Below are positions 8,314 to 17,995 of a stretch of 64,000 bases of DNA, in pieces. The notes below the pieces were generated by a model, which made no database searches, was not told the DNA's origin, and saw only the letters and a list, made by a program, of their open reading frames with translations. Origin of the DNA: Planotetraspora sp. A-T 1434. GTDB lineage: Bacteria; Actinomycetota; Actinomycetes; Streptosporangiales; Streptosporangiaceae. Within the stretch, counting starts at the first letter, position 1; every line of letters begins with the position of its first letter. Location: NCBI RefSeq assembly GCF_025420585.1, contig NZ_JAOEGB010000006.1, forward strand, positions 232,661-296,660, written 5' to 3'. Position numbers and translations under genes: made by a program.

Positions 8314-9555
8314 TCATGGATCCATTGGATCAAACGGACGGCGAACGAGCGAGGCCGGGCGTACCGCGTCCGGGCCGAAGCGCCGGACCGCCTTGTCCAT
8401 CGCCTGTTCGGCCTCCCGCCAGCCGGTCTCGCGCTCGCCGAGGCTGAGCTGGCGGGTCGCCGCGGCGGCCGGGCGGAGGTTCTCGACACGGACTCCGACC
8501 AGCCTGAGACGCACCCGCTCCAGCCCGGCGGCCTCGTAGAGCTCGCAGGATGTGGTGTAAATCTCCTTCGCGACGTCGGTCGGTTCTCTCAACGTGCGCG
8601 ATCTGGTGATCGTGGTGAAGTCGGAGCGTCGCAGCTTCACGCTGACCGTGCGGCCGACGTGCCCGGCCGCCCGCAGCCGGGCGGCGACCCGCTCCGACAG
8701 CCGCAGCAGCTCCCGCCTGATCGCCTCGGGGTCGTCCACGTCGTGGGGGAAGGTCTCCTCGTTGCCGATGCTCTTGTCGGGGACGTGCGGCACGACCGCG
8801 CGCTCGTCGCGGCCCCAGGCGAGCGCGGCCAGGTGGGCTCCGACGGCCCCGAACTCGCGCTGCAGCGTGGCGACCGGCACGTGGGCCAGGTCGCCCACGG
8901 TCTTGATGCCGAGCCGTACCAGCGCCTGCTCGGTGCGCTCCCCCACTCCCCACAGCGCGGCGACGGGCAGCGGGTGGAGGAACTCGACCACCTTGTCCGC
9001 CGGGACGACGAGCAGCCCGTCGGGCTTGCACTGCCGGGACGCCAGCTTGGCGACGAACTTGCTGCTCGCCACGCCCACCGAGCAGGTGATGCCGTAGCGC
9101 TCCGCCACCTGCTCGCGGATCATCCGGGCGATGACCGCGGGCGGCCCGAGCCTGCGGCGGGCGCCACCGACGTCCAGGAACGCCTCGTCGGAGGCGATCG
9201 GCTCCACCTCGGGAGTGATCGCCTGGAAGATCTCCATGACTCCTCGGGAGACCTCGGAGTATTTGCCGTGGCTGGGCGGGATGACCGTCGCCTGGGGGCA
9301 GATCCGGCGGGCCCGCGTCATCGGCATCGCGGAGTGGACGCCGAACCGCCTGGCCTCGTAGGTGGCGCTGAGCACCACGCCCCGGGCCCCCGGCGCCCCG
9401 ACGATGACCGGGGTGCCCCTCAGCTCGGGACGGTCGAGCAGCTCCACGCTCGCGAAGAACGCGTCCATGTCCACGTGCAGGATGGGGCAGCCGCTGTCGT
9501 CGCCGGGGCCACCCGGCGGCGACGGCTCCCGTGGCAGCAGCTGGTTGCGGGACAC
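8314..9555 (-). CDS. dinB: DNA polymerase IV (Y family, DinB)
   Basis: A 413-residue translesion polymerase. The palm carries HVDMDAFFASVE near residue 27 and SDEAFLDV near 120, which supply the catalytic carboxylates. CSVGVASSKFVAKLAS is the finger/palm signature and WGVGERTEQALVRLGIKTVGDLA the thumb helix-hairpin-helix; the little-finger domain follows. The last residues do not show a QLxLF-type clamp motif, although QLSLGE at about residues 381-386 may be the beta-clamp contact. It stands between DUF3040 and a methyltransferase gene in the same orientation. No LexA box is evident upstream. Confidence 0.96.
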   Translation of the reverse strand: MSRNQLLPREPSPPGGPGDDSGCPILHVDMDAFFASVELLDRPELRGTPVIVGAPGARGVVLSATYEARRFGVHSAMPMTRARRICPQATVIPPSHGKYSEVSRGVMEIFQAITPEVEPIASDEAFLDVGGARRRLGPPAVIARMIREQVAERYGITCSVGVASSKFVAKLASRQCKPDGLLVVPADKVVEFLHPLPVAALWGVGERTEQALVRLGIKTVGDLAHVPVATLQREFGAVGAHLAALAWGRDERAVVPHVPDKSIGNEETFPHDVDDPEAIRRELLRLSERVAARLRAAGHVGRTVSVKLRRSDFTTITRSRTLREPTDVAKEIYTTSCELYEAAGLERVRLRLVGVRVENLRPAAAATRQLSLGERETGWREAEQAMDKAVRRFGPDAVRPASLVRRPFDPMDP

Positions 9556-9594
9556 CCCGCCAGCCTACCCGAACACGCTTTCTACAAGCGGATT

Positions 9595-10314
9595 CTACCG
9601 GTACGCGATGACGTGAAGCTGGGTGGCGATGTCGCGCAGCACCGGGTGGGCGGCCGCCGCCCGCTCCAGGGCGATCAGCCCGTCGGGGTCGCCCTCCGCC
9701 AGCATGCCGGGCACCAGGTCGGCGAAGATCCGCACGCCGTGCACGTCGCCCACGGTGAACCCGGCCTTGGTGACCAGCGCGGCCAGGGCGTCGCGGCCGA
9801 ACCGGCGCGGAGCCGGGTCGCGGTCGCCCCAGCGCCCGGCGGCGTCGGAGAGCACCTGCCGGGCCTCGTCGAAGTGCCCCGCGAGGGAGCGGTGGATGGC
9901 CGTCGCGACGGGGTTGGCCGCCAGCACGCTGACCGCTCCCCCGGCGCGGAGGATGCCCCGGACGGCGCCGAGCGCGCCCGCCGGGTCCTCGACGTACTCC
10001 AGGACGCTGTGGCAGAGCACCAGGTCGGCGCTGTCCGGCCGCAGCAGCTCCCCGAGGTCGGCCGCCTCCCCCTGCAGGCCCTTGACGCCCACGCCGGTCT
10101 CGGCGGCGCGGCGCTCCAGCGCGGCGAGCGAGTCCGGGCTGGGGTCCACCACCGTCACGGCGTGGCCGAGCTTCGCGAGCGGTACGGCGAAGCCGCCGGT
10201 GCCGCCTCCGGCGTCGACGATGTCGAGCGACCGGCGTCCGGTGGCGGCGACCCGGTCGGCCAGGACGGCGCGGAGCGCCTCCCAGACGACGGTCTGCCGC
10301 GTGGCGTCACGCAC
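9595..10314 (-). CDS. Class I SAM-dependent methyltransferase
   Basis: A 239-residue Rossmann-fold methyltransferase. Motif I is VDAGGGTGGFAVPLAKLG (about residues 33-50), the acidic residue of motif II is in VVDPSPDSL, and ADLVLCHSVLEYVEDP is motif IV. GTG 10314 is preceded by GGAGGG at a good distance and lies 15 bp after the nusB stop, so it probably belongs to the efp-nusB transcript. It resembles ubiquinone/menaquinone- or tRNA-type methyltransferases only in the general fold, so the substrate cannot be named. Confidence 0.88.
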   Translation of the reverse strand: MRDATRQTVVWEALRAVLADRVAATGRRSLDIVDAGGGTGGFAVPLAKLGHAVTVVDPSPDSLAALERRAAETGVGVKGLQGEAADLGELLRPDSADLVLCHSVLEYVEDPAGALGAVRGILRAGGAVSVLAANPVATAIHRSLAGHFDEARQVLSDAAGRWGDRDPAPRRFGRDALAALVTKAGFTVGDVHGVRIFADLVPGMLAEGDPDGLIALERAAAAHPVLRDIATQLHVIAYR

Positions 10315-10329
10315 TTCCGGCCCTCCAGG

Positions 10330-10740
10330 TTAGAGCGACAGCGACGGCTTGAGCTGCTTGAACCGGGCCAGCAGGCCGTTGACGAACTGCGGCGACTCGT
10401 CGGTCGACAGCTCCGCCGCGAGGTGCACCCATTCGCTGATGACCACGCCCTCGGGCACCTCGTCCGACCAGAGCATCTCGTAGGTGCCCCCGCGCAGGAT
10501 GTTCCGGTCGACGGCCGGCATCCGCTCCAGCGTCCAGCCCTCGGCGTAGGTCGAGATGAGCTCGTCGATCCGGTCGAGGTGCCGGGCCACTCCCTCGACG
10601 AGCGCCGAGGTGTACTCGTTCACGGGCGGTTCGGACCGCTCGACCCGCTCGGCGAGCACGCTCAGCGGGTTCTCGTCCCGGGCCTCGGCCTCGAAGAGGA
10701 TGTCCAGCGCGCGGCGTCGGGCTTTCCCCCGAGCTGACAC
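10330..10740 (-). CDS. nusB: Transcription antitermination factor NusB
   Basis: A 136-residue all-helical RNA-binding factor that works with NusE (S10) at boxA sequences in rRNA operons. RRRALDILFEAEARDENPL is the family N-terminus; PAVDRNILRGGTYEMLW and VVISEWVHLAAELSTDESPQFVNGLLARF form the conserved C-terminal half. GTG 10740 follows the efp stop by a single base, so the pair is tightly linked, as in many actinobacteria. Confidence 0.97.
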   Translation of the reverse strand: MSARGKARRRALDILFEAEARDENPLSVLAERVERSEPPVNEYTSALVEGVARHLDRIDELISTYAEGWTLERMPAVDRNILRGGTYEMLWSDEVPEGVVISEWVHLAAELSTDESPQFVNGLLARFKQLKPSLSL

Positions 10741-10741
10741 G

Positions 10742-11302
10742 TCAGGCCCGACCGAGGTACTCGCCGCTGCGAGTGTCGACCTTGACCCTCTCGCCGGTCG
10801 TGATGAACAGCGGCACCTTGATCTCGGCGCCGGTCTCCAGCTTGGCGGGCTTGGTGCCGCCGGTCGAGCGGTCGCCCTGCAGGCCCGGCTCGGTCTCCGC
10901 GATGGTGAGCTCGACGGCGGCCGGAAGCTCGACGTAGAGCACGTTGCCCTCGTTGATCGCGACCGTGGCGAGCATGTTCTCCAGCAGGTAGTTCGCGGCG
11001 TCGCCGACCGCCGGACGGGAGACGTGCAGCATGTCGTAGGTCTCGGTGTCCATGAAGACGTAGTCCTCGCCGTCGAGGTACGAGTACTGCATCTCGCGCT
11101 TGTCGACGTTGGCCACGTCGACCTTGACGCCCGCGTTGAAGGTCTTGTCCACGACCTTGCCGGACAGGATGTTCTTCAGCTTGGTGCGGACGAACGCGCC
11201 GCCCTTGCCGGGCTTGACGTGCTGGAACTCGACGACGGTCCAAAGCTCACCGCCGTCGAGCTTGAGCACCAGTCCGTTCTTCAGGTCGTTCGTCGTGGCC
11301 AC
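10742..11302 (-). CDS. efp: Elongation factor P
   Basis: A 186-residue translation factor that relieves ribosome stalling at polyproline. The N-terminal KOW-like domain has [20 protein letters not shown] with the loop-tip Lys at residue 33 in a PGKG context, the form usually found in actinobacteria whose EF-P acts with an unmodified Lys. [16 protein letters not shown] and the C-terminal YLGRA region complete the fold. It is expected to be important here because several window proteins (FtsI, DUF4031) have Pro-rich stretches. First gene of efp-nusB; promoter not evident in the 26 bp before it. Confidence 0.97.
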   Translation of the reverse strand: MATTNDLKNGLVLKLDGGELWTVVEFQHVKPGKGGAFVRTKLKNILSGKVVDKTFNAGVKVDVANVDKREMQYSYLDGEDYVFMDTETYDMLHVSRPAVGDAANYLLENMLATVAINEGNVLYVELPAAVELTIAETEPGLQGDRSTGGTKPAKLETGAEIKVPLFITTGERVKVDTRSGEYLGRA

Positions 11303-11328
11303 GTGAGATCTCCTGCGTGTGGCTGCCC

Positions 11329-12378
11329 CTAGAGGACGAGCAGCTCCTTGGTCGTCAGTGTGAGGAGCTCCGGCCCGTCGTCACGCGTCACCAGCGTGTC
11401 CTCGATGCGCACACCGCCCCTGCCCGGCAAGTAGACCCCGGGCTCGACGGTGATCGGAACTCGATCCTCTAGTCTACCGGTCCTGTCAGGGCCCAGGAAC
11501 GGAAGCTCGTGGATCTCCAGTCCCACCCCGTGGCCGAGGCCGTGCTCGAAATGCGGCGCGTGGCCCGCCTGGGCGATGACGCCCCGCGCGGCCGCGTCCA
11601 CGTCGTGCGCCGTCGCACCGGGCCGCACGGCGTGCCGCCCCGCGCGCTGGGCCTGCCGTACGAGCTCGTAGATCTCGCGCTGCCACCCGGCGGGCTCACC
11701 GACGGCCACCGTGCGGGTCATGTCGGCGTGGTAGCCGTCGAAGAGCGCGCCGAAGTCCACGGTGACCAGGTCGCCCCGCTCGACGGGACGGCCCGACGGC
11801 GCGTGGTGCGGAATGGAGCCGTTGGGGCCGCTCGCGACGATCGAGTCGAAGGCGGGCTTCTCAGCCCCGAGCTCCATCATCCGGAACTCCAGCCACCGGG
11901 CGATCTCACGCTCGGTCACGCCGGGGGCGATCCGGCCGATGACCAGCGAGAACGCCTCATCGGTGATCGCGCAGGCCCGGCGGAGCGACTCGATCTCCCC
12001 TTCGTCCTTGACGGTTCTGACGCCCTGGACGAGGCCGATGACGGCGGCCAGGGGCCGCTCGGCGCGGAGCCGCTCGAACTCGGCGACCGCCATGTGGTCG
12101 GCCTCGATGGCGATCCGGCCCGCGCGCCCGGCCAGCGTTCCCGCCACGTCCCTGGCCTCGACCAGCTCGACGTCGGGACACAGACGCCGGGCGGTCTCGA
12201 TGTAGCGGGAGTCGGTGGCGAGCACGGCGTCGCCCTCGACGGTCACGAGCACCGCCGCGTTGGAGCTCGCCAGGCCGGTCAGGTAGCGCACGTTGACGGG
12301 CCGCGTGACGAGCAGCGCGGTCACGTCGTGCTCCGGGAGGGCCGCGGCCAGCCGTGCGCGGCGGGAGGCATGGGTCAC
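11329..12378 (-). CDS. M24 family Xaa-Pro aminopeptidase/dipeptidase
   Basis: A 349-residue cytosolic pita-bread metallopeptidase. The creatinase-like N-terminal domain is followed by the M24 catalytic domain with the two-metal ligands visible: Asp pair in [16 protein letters not shown], His in [20 protein letters not shown], Glu in [18 protein letters not shown]. It is expected to cleave X-Pro bonds. It commonly neighbours efp in actinobacteria and lies just upstream of it here. The start ATG 12378 is divergent from the GH9 gene, 62 bp away. Confidence 0.94.
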   Translation of the reverse strand: MTHASRRARLAAALPEHDVTALLVTRPVNVRYLTGLASSNAAVLVTVEGDAVLATDSRYIETARRLCPDVELVEARDVAGTLAGRAGRIAIEADHMAVAEFERLRAERPLAAVIGLVQGVRTVKDEGEIESLRRACAITDEAFSLVIGRIAPGVTEREIARWLEFRMMELGAEKPAFDSIVASGPNGSIPHHAPSGRPVERGDLVTVDFGALFDGYHADMTRTVAVGEPAGWQREIYELVRQAQRAGRHAVRPGATAHDVDAAARGVIAQAGHAPHFEHGLGHGVGLEIHELPFLGPDRTGRLEDRVPITVEPGVYLPGRGGVRIEDTLVTRDDGPELLTLTTKELLVL

Positions 12379-12418
12379 GACTGGACTCTACGCCGGGCTT
12401 GACCGTGCCTCTTGCCAG

Positions 12419-12440
12419 GGTTTAGGTAGGTTCCTTAACT
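12419..12440 (+). promoter_or_regulatory. TTTAGG..CCTTAA element before the GH9 start
   Basis: The bases just before ATG 12441 contain GTTTAGG and CCTTAAC as imperfect inverted arms around TAGGTT. No Shine-Dalgarno is present, so the GH9 mRNA may be leaderless or nearly so and this could be an operator or promoter. Candidate only, based on the partial dyad. Confidence 0.25.
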
Positions 12441-14285
12441 ATGAAGAGATTACGCGCGGCCGGAGCCCTCGCGGCCCTCGTCCTGACGGTTGGGAGCCCC
12501 GCCATGGCGGCAGCCGGGAAGAACGCCGGGTTCATCCGGGTGGACCAGGTCGGGTTCTCGGCGGGCGAGGCGAAGCACGCCTACCTCATGTCGACCGGCG
12601 CCGCGACGGGCGCGGCGTTCACGGTGGTGGACGAGCGGGGCCGGGCCGTGCTGAAGGGTCACGCGGGCGCCGATCTCGGCAAGTGGAACAGCCGCTACCC
12701 CCACGTCTACGACCTCGACCTCACCGCGCTGCGCGAGCCGGGCCGCTATCGGATCAAGTCCGAGGGGCGCACGTCTCCGCCCTTCCGGATCGGCGCGCGC
12801 TTCGGGGAGACCGCGCGCAAGGCCGTGACCTTCTTCCAGAGCCAGCGCGACGGCGCGGACGTCATCCCGGGCGACCTGAAGCGCGCGCCGAGCCACCTGA
12901 ACGACCGGAAGGCCACCGTCTATGAGTGGCCCACCTTCGCCGGCCCCGACACCGACGAGATCAAGGGCGACCTGAAGAAGATCGGCGGGAAGGTGGACGC
13001 CGAGGGCGGCTGGTTCGACGCCGGCGACTACCTGAAGTTCACCCACATCCTGGCCTACGTGGACACCCTGATCTTCGCGGCGGAGCGGGACGGGGGCTCC
13101 GGCAAGGCGCTCGCCGCCGAGGCGCGGCACGGCCTCAAGTACCTCGACAAGATGTGGGACGACAAGAACAAGACGCTCTACATCCAGGTGGGCCTCGGCT
13201 CGGGCAACGACAAGGTCACCGGTGACCACGACGTGTGGCGGCTGCCGGAGGCCGACGACCACGACAGGAAGCATCCGTATCTCCGGAAGCGGCCGATCTT
13301 CCGGGCCGCCGCCCCGGGCGAGAAGATCAGCCCCAACCTGGCGGGCCGTACGGCCGCCGCGTTCGCGCTGGCGGCGCAGCTCGAACCGAACAGGAAGAAG
13401 GCGCACGCCCTCCTGGAGAAGGCCGCCGGTGTGTACGGCATGGCCAAGACGGAGAACGTCAAGCAGCTCGTGACGTCGCTGCCGTTCGCGTTCTACCCGG
13501 AGAGCGCCTGGCGTGACGACATGGAGCTCGGCGGCGCGCAGCTCGCGCTCGCGGCGGCGAAGCTGGGCGACCCCAGGGCCTCCGCGTGGCTGGAGCAGGC
13601 CGCGCACTGGGCCTCGGAGTATCTCGCGCACGAGGCGGGCGGGGACACGCTCAACCTGTACGACGTGAGCGCGCTCGCCCACCGGGACCTCGTCGTCGCG
13701 CTGCGGGACGCGGGGGCCAAGGGCCTGGCCGTGTCGGAGGACGACCTGATCGGCGACCTGAAGGCGCAACTGGAGATCGGCGCCAAGCGGGCCGCGAAGG
13801 ACCCCTTCCGGGCCGGGGCGAACCACGCCGAGTTCGACTCGGTGCCGCACGCCTTCGGGCTGGCCGCCACCTCACGCCTCTACCGGTCGGTCACGGACGA
13901 CACGTCGTACGACGCCTTCGGCACCCAGCAGCGCAACTGGGTGTTCGGCGCCAACCCGTGGGGCGTGTCCTTCATGGTCGGGGCCGGGACGAGCTTCGTC
14001 CGCTGCCCGCACCACCAGGTGGCCAACATCAACGGCCGCCTGGACGGCCGCCGTCCCATCCTCGTCGGCGCGGTCGTCAACGGCCCGAACGGCGAGGGCC
14101 TGTTCAAGGAGGGCCTCGGCGACTTCGAGGACGGGATGCGGCGCTGCCCGGACGGCGGGGACCGGTACGAGCGGTTCACCGGCCGCGGCGCGCGCTTCGT
14201 GGACGACGTCCGGTCCTGGCAGGCCTCCGAGCCCGCGGACGACTTCGCCGCCATCGCCCTCTACGCCCTGACCTTGATGGACTGA
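12441..14285 (+). CDS. Secreted glycoside hydrolase family 9 (endoglucanase-like)
   Basis: A 614-residue secreted enzyme predicted to cut beta-1,4-glucans. Residues 1-24 are a signal peptide ending near AMAAAG. Residues 30-115 match the cellulase Ig-like N-terminal domain (FIRVDQVGFSAGEAKHAYL), and the (alpha/alpha)6 GH9 domain follows, with GGWFDAGDYLKF near residue 190 holding the catalytic-base Asp residues and, at the C-terminus, VDDVRSWQASEPADDF with the proton-donor Glu. No carbohydrate-binding module or dockerin is present. A GH27 gene follows on the same strand. Exact substrate (cellulose, mixed-linkage glucan, exo-glucosaminidase type) is not settled by sequence. Confidence 0.9.
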   Translation: MKRLRAAGALAALVLTVGSPAMAAAGKNAGFIRVDQVGFSAGEAKHAYLMSTGAATGAAFTVVDERGRAVLKGHAGADLGKWNSRYPHVYDLDLTALREPGRYRIKSEGRTSPPFRIGARFGETARKAVTFFQSQRDGADVIPGDLKRAPSHLNDRKATVYEWPTFAGPDTDEIKGDLKKIGGKVDAEGGWFDAGDYLKFTHILAYVDTLIFAAERDGGSGKALAAEARHGLKYLDKMWDDKNKTLYIQVGLGSGNDKVTGDHDVWRLPEADDHDRKHPYLRKRPIFRAAAPGEKISPNLAGRTAAAFALAAQLEPNRKKAHALLEKAAGVYGMAKTENVKQLVTSLPFAFYPESAWRDDMELGGAQLALAAAKLGDPRASAWLEQAAHWASEYLAHEAGGDTLNLYDVSALAHRDLVVALRDAGAKGLAVSEDDLIGDLKAQLEIGAKRAAKDPFRAGANHAEFDSVPHAFGLAATSRLYRSVTDDTSYDAFGTQQRNWVFGANPWGVSFMVGAGTSFVRCPHHQVANINGRLDGRRPILVGAVVNGPNGEGLFKEGLGDFEDGMRRCPDGGDRYERFTGRGARFVDDVRSWQASEPADDFAAIALYALTLMD

Positions 14286-14408
14286 CCACCCAGCCAAATT
14301 CATCCGACCTATCCACGAGACATGTCGTACAAAGGTGCTTTTTTTCAGTTAACACGTGTGTAAAGATCCGATCTGTGGCGCGGTCGCGCCCAGATGAGGA
14401 GGATGCAC
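14286..14408 (+). promoter_or_regulatory. GH9-GH27 spacer with CACGTG-centred dyad
   Basis: The 123-bp gap contains a run of seven T at about 14338-14345 followed by an imperfect palindrome around ACACGTGT (about 14348-14363, flanked by TTAA and GTAA). A catabolite or sugar regulator could bind there; the T-run may end GH9 transcripts, but no stem precedes it. A GAGGAGG ribosome site ends the gap. Confidence 0.3.
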
Positions 14409-16436
14409 GTGCGAAGAGCACTGAGCGCGATCGTCACCGCGGCGACGGTCTGCGCCCTGACCACGGTCGCCGCCGTCACCGGGGAGGTGGCCACGCCCAA
14501 AGCGGCCATCGCCCTGGATGACGGGCAGGCGCTCACCCCGCCGATGGGCTTCAACAACTGGAACTCCACGGGCTGCGCCATCGACGAGAAGATGATCCGC
14601 GACATGGCGGACTTCTTCGTCACCTCGGGGCTGAAGCAGGCCGGGTACGACCACGTCAACGTCGACGACTGCTGGGCGGCGCCCGAACGCGACCCCGAGA
14701 CCGGACGGCTCCGGGCGCATCCCGAGCGCTTCCCCAGCGGGATCAAGGCGCTCGCCGACTACGTCCACTCCAAGGGGCTGAAGTTCGGCATCTACACCAG
14801 CGCGGGCACGCAGACCTGCGCGAAGACGATGCCCGGGGCCCTGGACCACGAGGAGGTCGACGCGCAGACGTTCGCCGACTGGGGAGTCGACTACCTGAAG
14901 TACGACAACTGCAACAACCAGGGCAGGCCCGCGCTCGAGCGCTACACGAAGATGCGGGACGCGCTGAAGAAGACGGGCCGCCCCATCGTCTTCAGCATCT
15001 GCGAGTGGGGCCAGAACAAGCCCTGGGAGTGGGGCAAGGACGTCGGTCACCTGTGGCGCACCACCGGCGACATCAGCGACGGCTACGTCTCCATGCTGAA
15101 CATCTTCAAGCTGAACGCGCCGCTCGCGCCGTACGCGGGGCCGGGGCACTGGAACGACCCGGACATGCTCGAAGTGGGCAACGGCGGCATGACGGACGCC
15201 GAATACCGCTCGCACATGAGCCTGTGGTCGATCATGGCGGCCCCCCTCCTCATCGGGACCGACCTGCGCAAGGCGACGCCGCAGACGATGGAGATCCTGC
15301 TCAACAAGGACGTCATCGGCGTGGACCAGGACCCGCTCGGCGTGCAGGGCCGCGTGCTCCGCAACGACGACGGGCACTGGATCATGGTCAAGCCCCTCAA
15401 GGACGGCGACGTCGCCGTGGCGCTGTTCAACGAGACCGACACGACCGCGACGTTCGGCACGACGGCGCAGGAGCTCGGCCTGCCCCGGCGGCCCGCCTAC
15501 GTGCTGCGCGACCTGTGGCGGCACAAGGAGGCCGAGACGGCGGGCGCGATCAGCGCGACGGTGCCCGGCCACGCCACCGTGATGTACCGGGTCAAGCCAC
15601 GGGCCGACTGGTGGCGCACCCCGCCCGCCGCCGACCTGGGGCTCGTCGTCCCGCCCACCATGACAGGGATCCCCGGGACGATCACCCCTCCGGGCCGCGC
15701 CTTCACGGCGAAGGTGACCACGACGAACCTCGGCCGGATCCCCCTCGTCCTCCCCACCCTGAAGCTCACCGCCCCCGCCGGGTGGTCGATCGAGCCCTCC
15801 CGGCCGGTGTCGCGGCCGACGCTCGGCACCGGCCAGTCGCTGTCGGCCGAGTGGCGGGTCACTCCCCCGGCGTCCGCACCGCCGGGCACGGCCGGGCTGA
15901 CGGCGACGCTGACCTCCCAGAACGGACCGTCGCGGGACGCCACCGAGGCCCTCACCGTACCGGCGGCGCCGCCCGCGGGGACCTCCGATCTCGGCGACGT
16001 CGCCCGGGCATGGGCGAGCAACGGGTACGGCCCGGTCGAGCACAACATGTCGAACGGCGGCCCCAAGCCCGGTGACGGCAAGCCTCTGACGATCAACGGC
16101 GTCGTCTATCCGAAGGGCCTCGGCACGCACGCGCCCGTGCAGATCGTCTACTACCTCGCCGGCCGGTGCACCGGGCTCACGACGGACGTGGGCGTGGATG
16201 ACGAACGCGACCCGCGTACGGTGCCGGGACAGAGCACGATCACGGCCGAGCTGTGGGCCGACGGCGCCAAGCGGGCCGACAGCGGCCTGCGCACCTGGCA
16301 GGACCCGGCCACGACGCTCACGGCGGACCTCAGCGGGGCGACCTTCCTGCGCCTGGTCGGAACGGTGGGAGGCGACACCAACAGCTACGACCGGATCGAC
16401 TGGGCCGGCCCGGTGCTCACCTGCAAGGCCGCCTGA
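14409..16436 (+). CDS. Secreted GH27 alpha-galactosidase with C-terminal NPCBM domain
   Basis: A predicted exported enzyme of about 675 residues releasing terminal alpha-galactosyl units. GTG 14409 is chosen since GAGGAGG (14396-14402) lies 6 bases upstream; upstream ATGs at 14394 and 14403 overlap or abut the ribosome site. A signal peptide precedes TPPMGFNNWNSTGC, the GH27 N-terminus. The nucleophile Asp is in YLKYDNCN (about residue 166), and WNDPDMLEVGNGGM near 250 carries the acid/base Asp. A beta-sandwich, a NEW3-like segment and an NPCBM domain (about 515-675, SYDRIDWAGP near the end) follow. Its last 52 bp overlap the opposing MFS gene. Confidence 0.93.
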   Translation: MRRALSAIVTAATVCALTTVAAVTGEVATPKAAIALDDGQALTPPMGFNNWNSTGCAIDEKMIRDMADFFVTSGLKQAGYDHVNVDDCWAAPERDPETGRLRAHPERFPSGIKALADYVHSKGLKFGIYTSAGTQTCAKTMPGALDHEEVDAQTFADWGVDYLKYDNCNNQGRPALERYTKMRDALKKTGRPIVFSICEWGQNKPWEWGKDVGHLWRTTGDISDGYVSMLNIFKLNAPLAPYAGPGHWNDPDMLEVGNGGMTDAEYRSHMSLWSIMAAPLLIGTDLRKATPQTMEILLNKDVIGVDQDPLGVQGRVLRNDDGHWIMVKPLKDGDVAVALFNETDTTATFGTTAQELGLPRRPAYVLRDLWRHKEAETAGAISATVPGHATVMYRVKPRADWWRTPPAADLGLVVPPTMTGIPGTITPPGRAFTAKVTTTNLGRIPLVLPTLKLTAPAGWSIEPSRPVSRPTLGTGQSLSAEWRVTPPASAPPGTAGLTATLTSQNGPSRDATEALTVPAAPPAGTSDLGDVARAWASNGYGPVEHNMSNGGPKPGDGKPLTINGVVYPKGLGTHAPVQIVYYLAGRCTGLTTDVGVDDERDPRTVPGQSTITAELWADGAKRADSGLRTWQDPATTLTADLSGATFLRLVGTVGGDTNSYDRIDWAGPVLTCKAA

Positions 16437-17956
16437 CGGGAGGAGCGGAGCGGCACCTCCCTGAGGAAGACCACGGCGACGAGGCCGAGAACGGCCGCGG
16501 GCACCCCGAGAAGGAACACCGTGCTCATCGCCGACGCGAACGCCTGGATCACGATCCGGCGCGCGGCGGCGGGGAGATGGTGGATGGCCTCCGGGGTGCC
16601 CAGCGCCAGGCCCGTGGCCCTGACGTGGGCCGCTCCCAGCATCGCGGTCATCTCGGCCTTGACCCGGTTGGTCAGGATCGCGCCGAAGGCGGCCACGCCC
16701 ACCGCGCCGCCGAGGTTTCGGAAGAAGGCCACTCCCGAAGTGCTCACCGCCATGTCCCGGCCCTCCGCCGCGTTCTGCGCGGCGAGGATCAGCATCTGCA
16801 TGGACATGCCCAGCCCCGCGCCCAGGATCGCGATGTCCACGCCGAGCACGACGTAGCCGCTGTCCGCCTTCAGCAGTGAGAGCAGCCAGAGCCCCGCCGC
16901 CACCAGGATCATGCCGGCGAGGGGGAAGATCTTCCATCGTCCCGTCCGGGTGACGACGCGCCCGGAGATGATCGAGCCCAGGAAGAGGCTGAGGACCATG
17001 GGCAGCGTCATGACCCCCGACGCGGCCGGGCTCAGCCCCTTGACGATCTGCAGGAACTGCGGCAGGTAGATCAGCACGCCGTACAGCGCGATGCCCACCA
17101 GCAGCGACGCCGTGCTGGACAGGACGAACGACCGGCTGCGGAACAGCCGCGGCGGCAGGATCGGCTCGCTCGCCCTCCGCTCGGCGAGGACCGCCAGCCC
17201 GAACAGCACCACGCTGAGCGCGGCCAGGCCGTACGCCCAGGGGGAGCTCCAGTCGAACTCGTGGCCGCCGAGCGAGAGCAGCAGCATCAGCGCGGTCGCC
17301 CCGCTGGTGAGGGTCGTGGCGCCCCAGACGTCGAGCCGGACGTCCCGCTTCACGTGCCTCAGCCGCAGGACCCGCTGGATGACGACGGAGGCCAGCACCG
17401 CGATCGGGACGCAGACGTAGAAGCACCACCGCCAGCCGAGCCAGTCGGTGTCGACGATGAAGCCGCCGAGCAACGGCCCGGCCACGGTGGAGACGCCGAA
17501 GACCGCGCCCACGTAGCCCGAGTATCGGCCCCGCTCGCGCGGCTGGACGATGTCGCCCAGGATCACCTGGACGAGCGCGGACAGACCGCCGGTCCCGAGC
17601 CCCTGTACGGCTCTCGCGGCGATGAGCATGCCGATGTTCTGCGACAGCCCGGCGACCATCGAGGCGGCCACGAACAGCCCCAGCGCGACCTGGAACATCA
17701 GCTTGCGCCCGAAGATGTCGGAGAGCTTGCCCCACAGCGGGGTTGAGACGGTCATCGTCAGCAGCGTCGCGCTCGCGACCCACGAGAGCTGCTCCTGGCC
17801 GCCCAGCTCCCCCACGATCGTGGGCAGCGCCGTACCGACCACGGAGGTCGAGATCATCGACGTGAGGAGGGCGAGCAGGAGCCCGGAAAGGATCTCCATG
17901 ATCTCGCGGTGCGTGTACGAGCGCGGCACGTCCTCCGGGGCGAGCTCCTGCGTCAC
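16385..17956 (-). CDS. DHA2/EmrB-QacA family MFS efflux transporter
   Basis: A 523-residue drug:proton antiporter with about 14 membrane segments. Motif A is GKLSDIFGRKLMF in the first intracellular loop, and motif C lies in GYVGAVFGVSTVAGPLLGG. The start MTQELAPEDVPRSYTHREIMEILSGLLLALL resembles the family. It diverges from a TetR gene across a short spacer with a dyad, the classical arrangement of a pump and its repressor. The C-terminal 52 bp run into the 3' end of the GH27 gene on the other strand. Substrates cannot be predicted. Confidence 0.93.
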   Translation of the reverse strand: MTQELAPEDVPRSYTHREIMEILSGLLLALLTSMISTSVVGTALPTIVGELGGQEQLSWVASATLLTMTVSTPLWGKLSDIFGRKLMFQVALGLFVAASMVAGLSQNIGMLIAARAVQGLGTGGLSALVQVILGDIVQPRERGRYSGYVGAVFGVSTVAGPLLGGFIVDTDWLGWRWCFYVCVPIAVLASVVIQRVLRLRHVKRDVRLDVWGATTLTSGATALMLLLSLGGHEFDWSSPWAYGLAALSVVLFGLAVLAERRASEPILPPRLFRSRSFVLSSTASLLVGIALYGVLIYLPQFLQIVKGLSPAASGVMTLPMVLSLFLGSIISGRVVTRTGRWKIFPLAGMILVAAGLWLLSLLKADSGYVVLGVDIAILGAGLGMSMQMLILAAQNAAEGRDMAVSTSGVAFFRNLGGAVGVAAFGAILTNRVKAEMTAMLGAAHVRATGLALGTPEAIHHLPAAARRIVIQAFASAMSTVFLLGVPAAVLGLVAVVFLREVPLRSSRQAALQVSTGPAQSIRS

Positions 17957-17995
17957 GTATCCCCCCGCCCTTAAGTCCAGACTGTCCCTTTCATA

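Noticed and set aside
7771..10737. Very long plus-strand frame (988 codons) over DUF3040, dinB, methyltransferase and nusB
   Set aside because: It is antisense to four recognisable genes; its composition (Arg, Gly, His, Asp rich) is that of a high-GC shadow frame.
14349..17783. 1144-codon minus-strand frame antisense to GH27
   Set aside because: No domain; covers the GH27 gene and an out-of-frame part of the MFS gene. Shadow frame.
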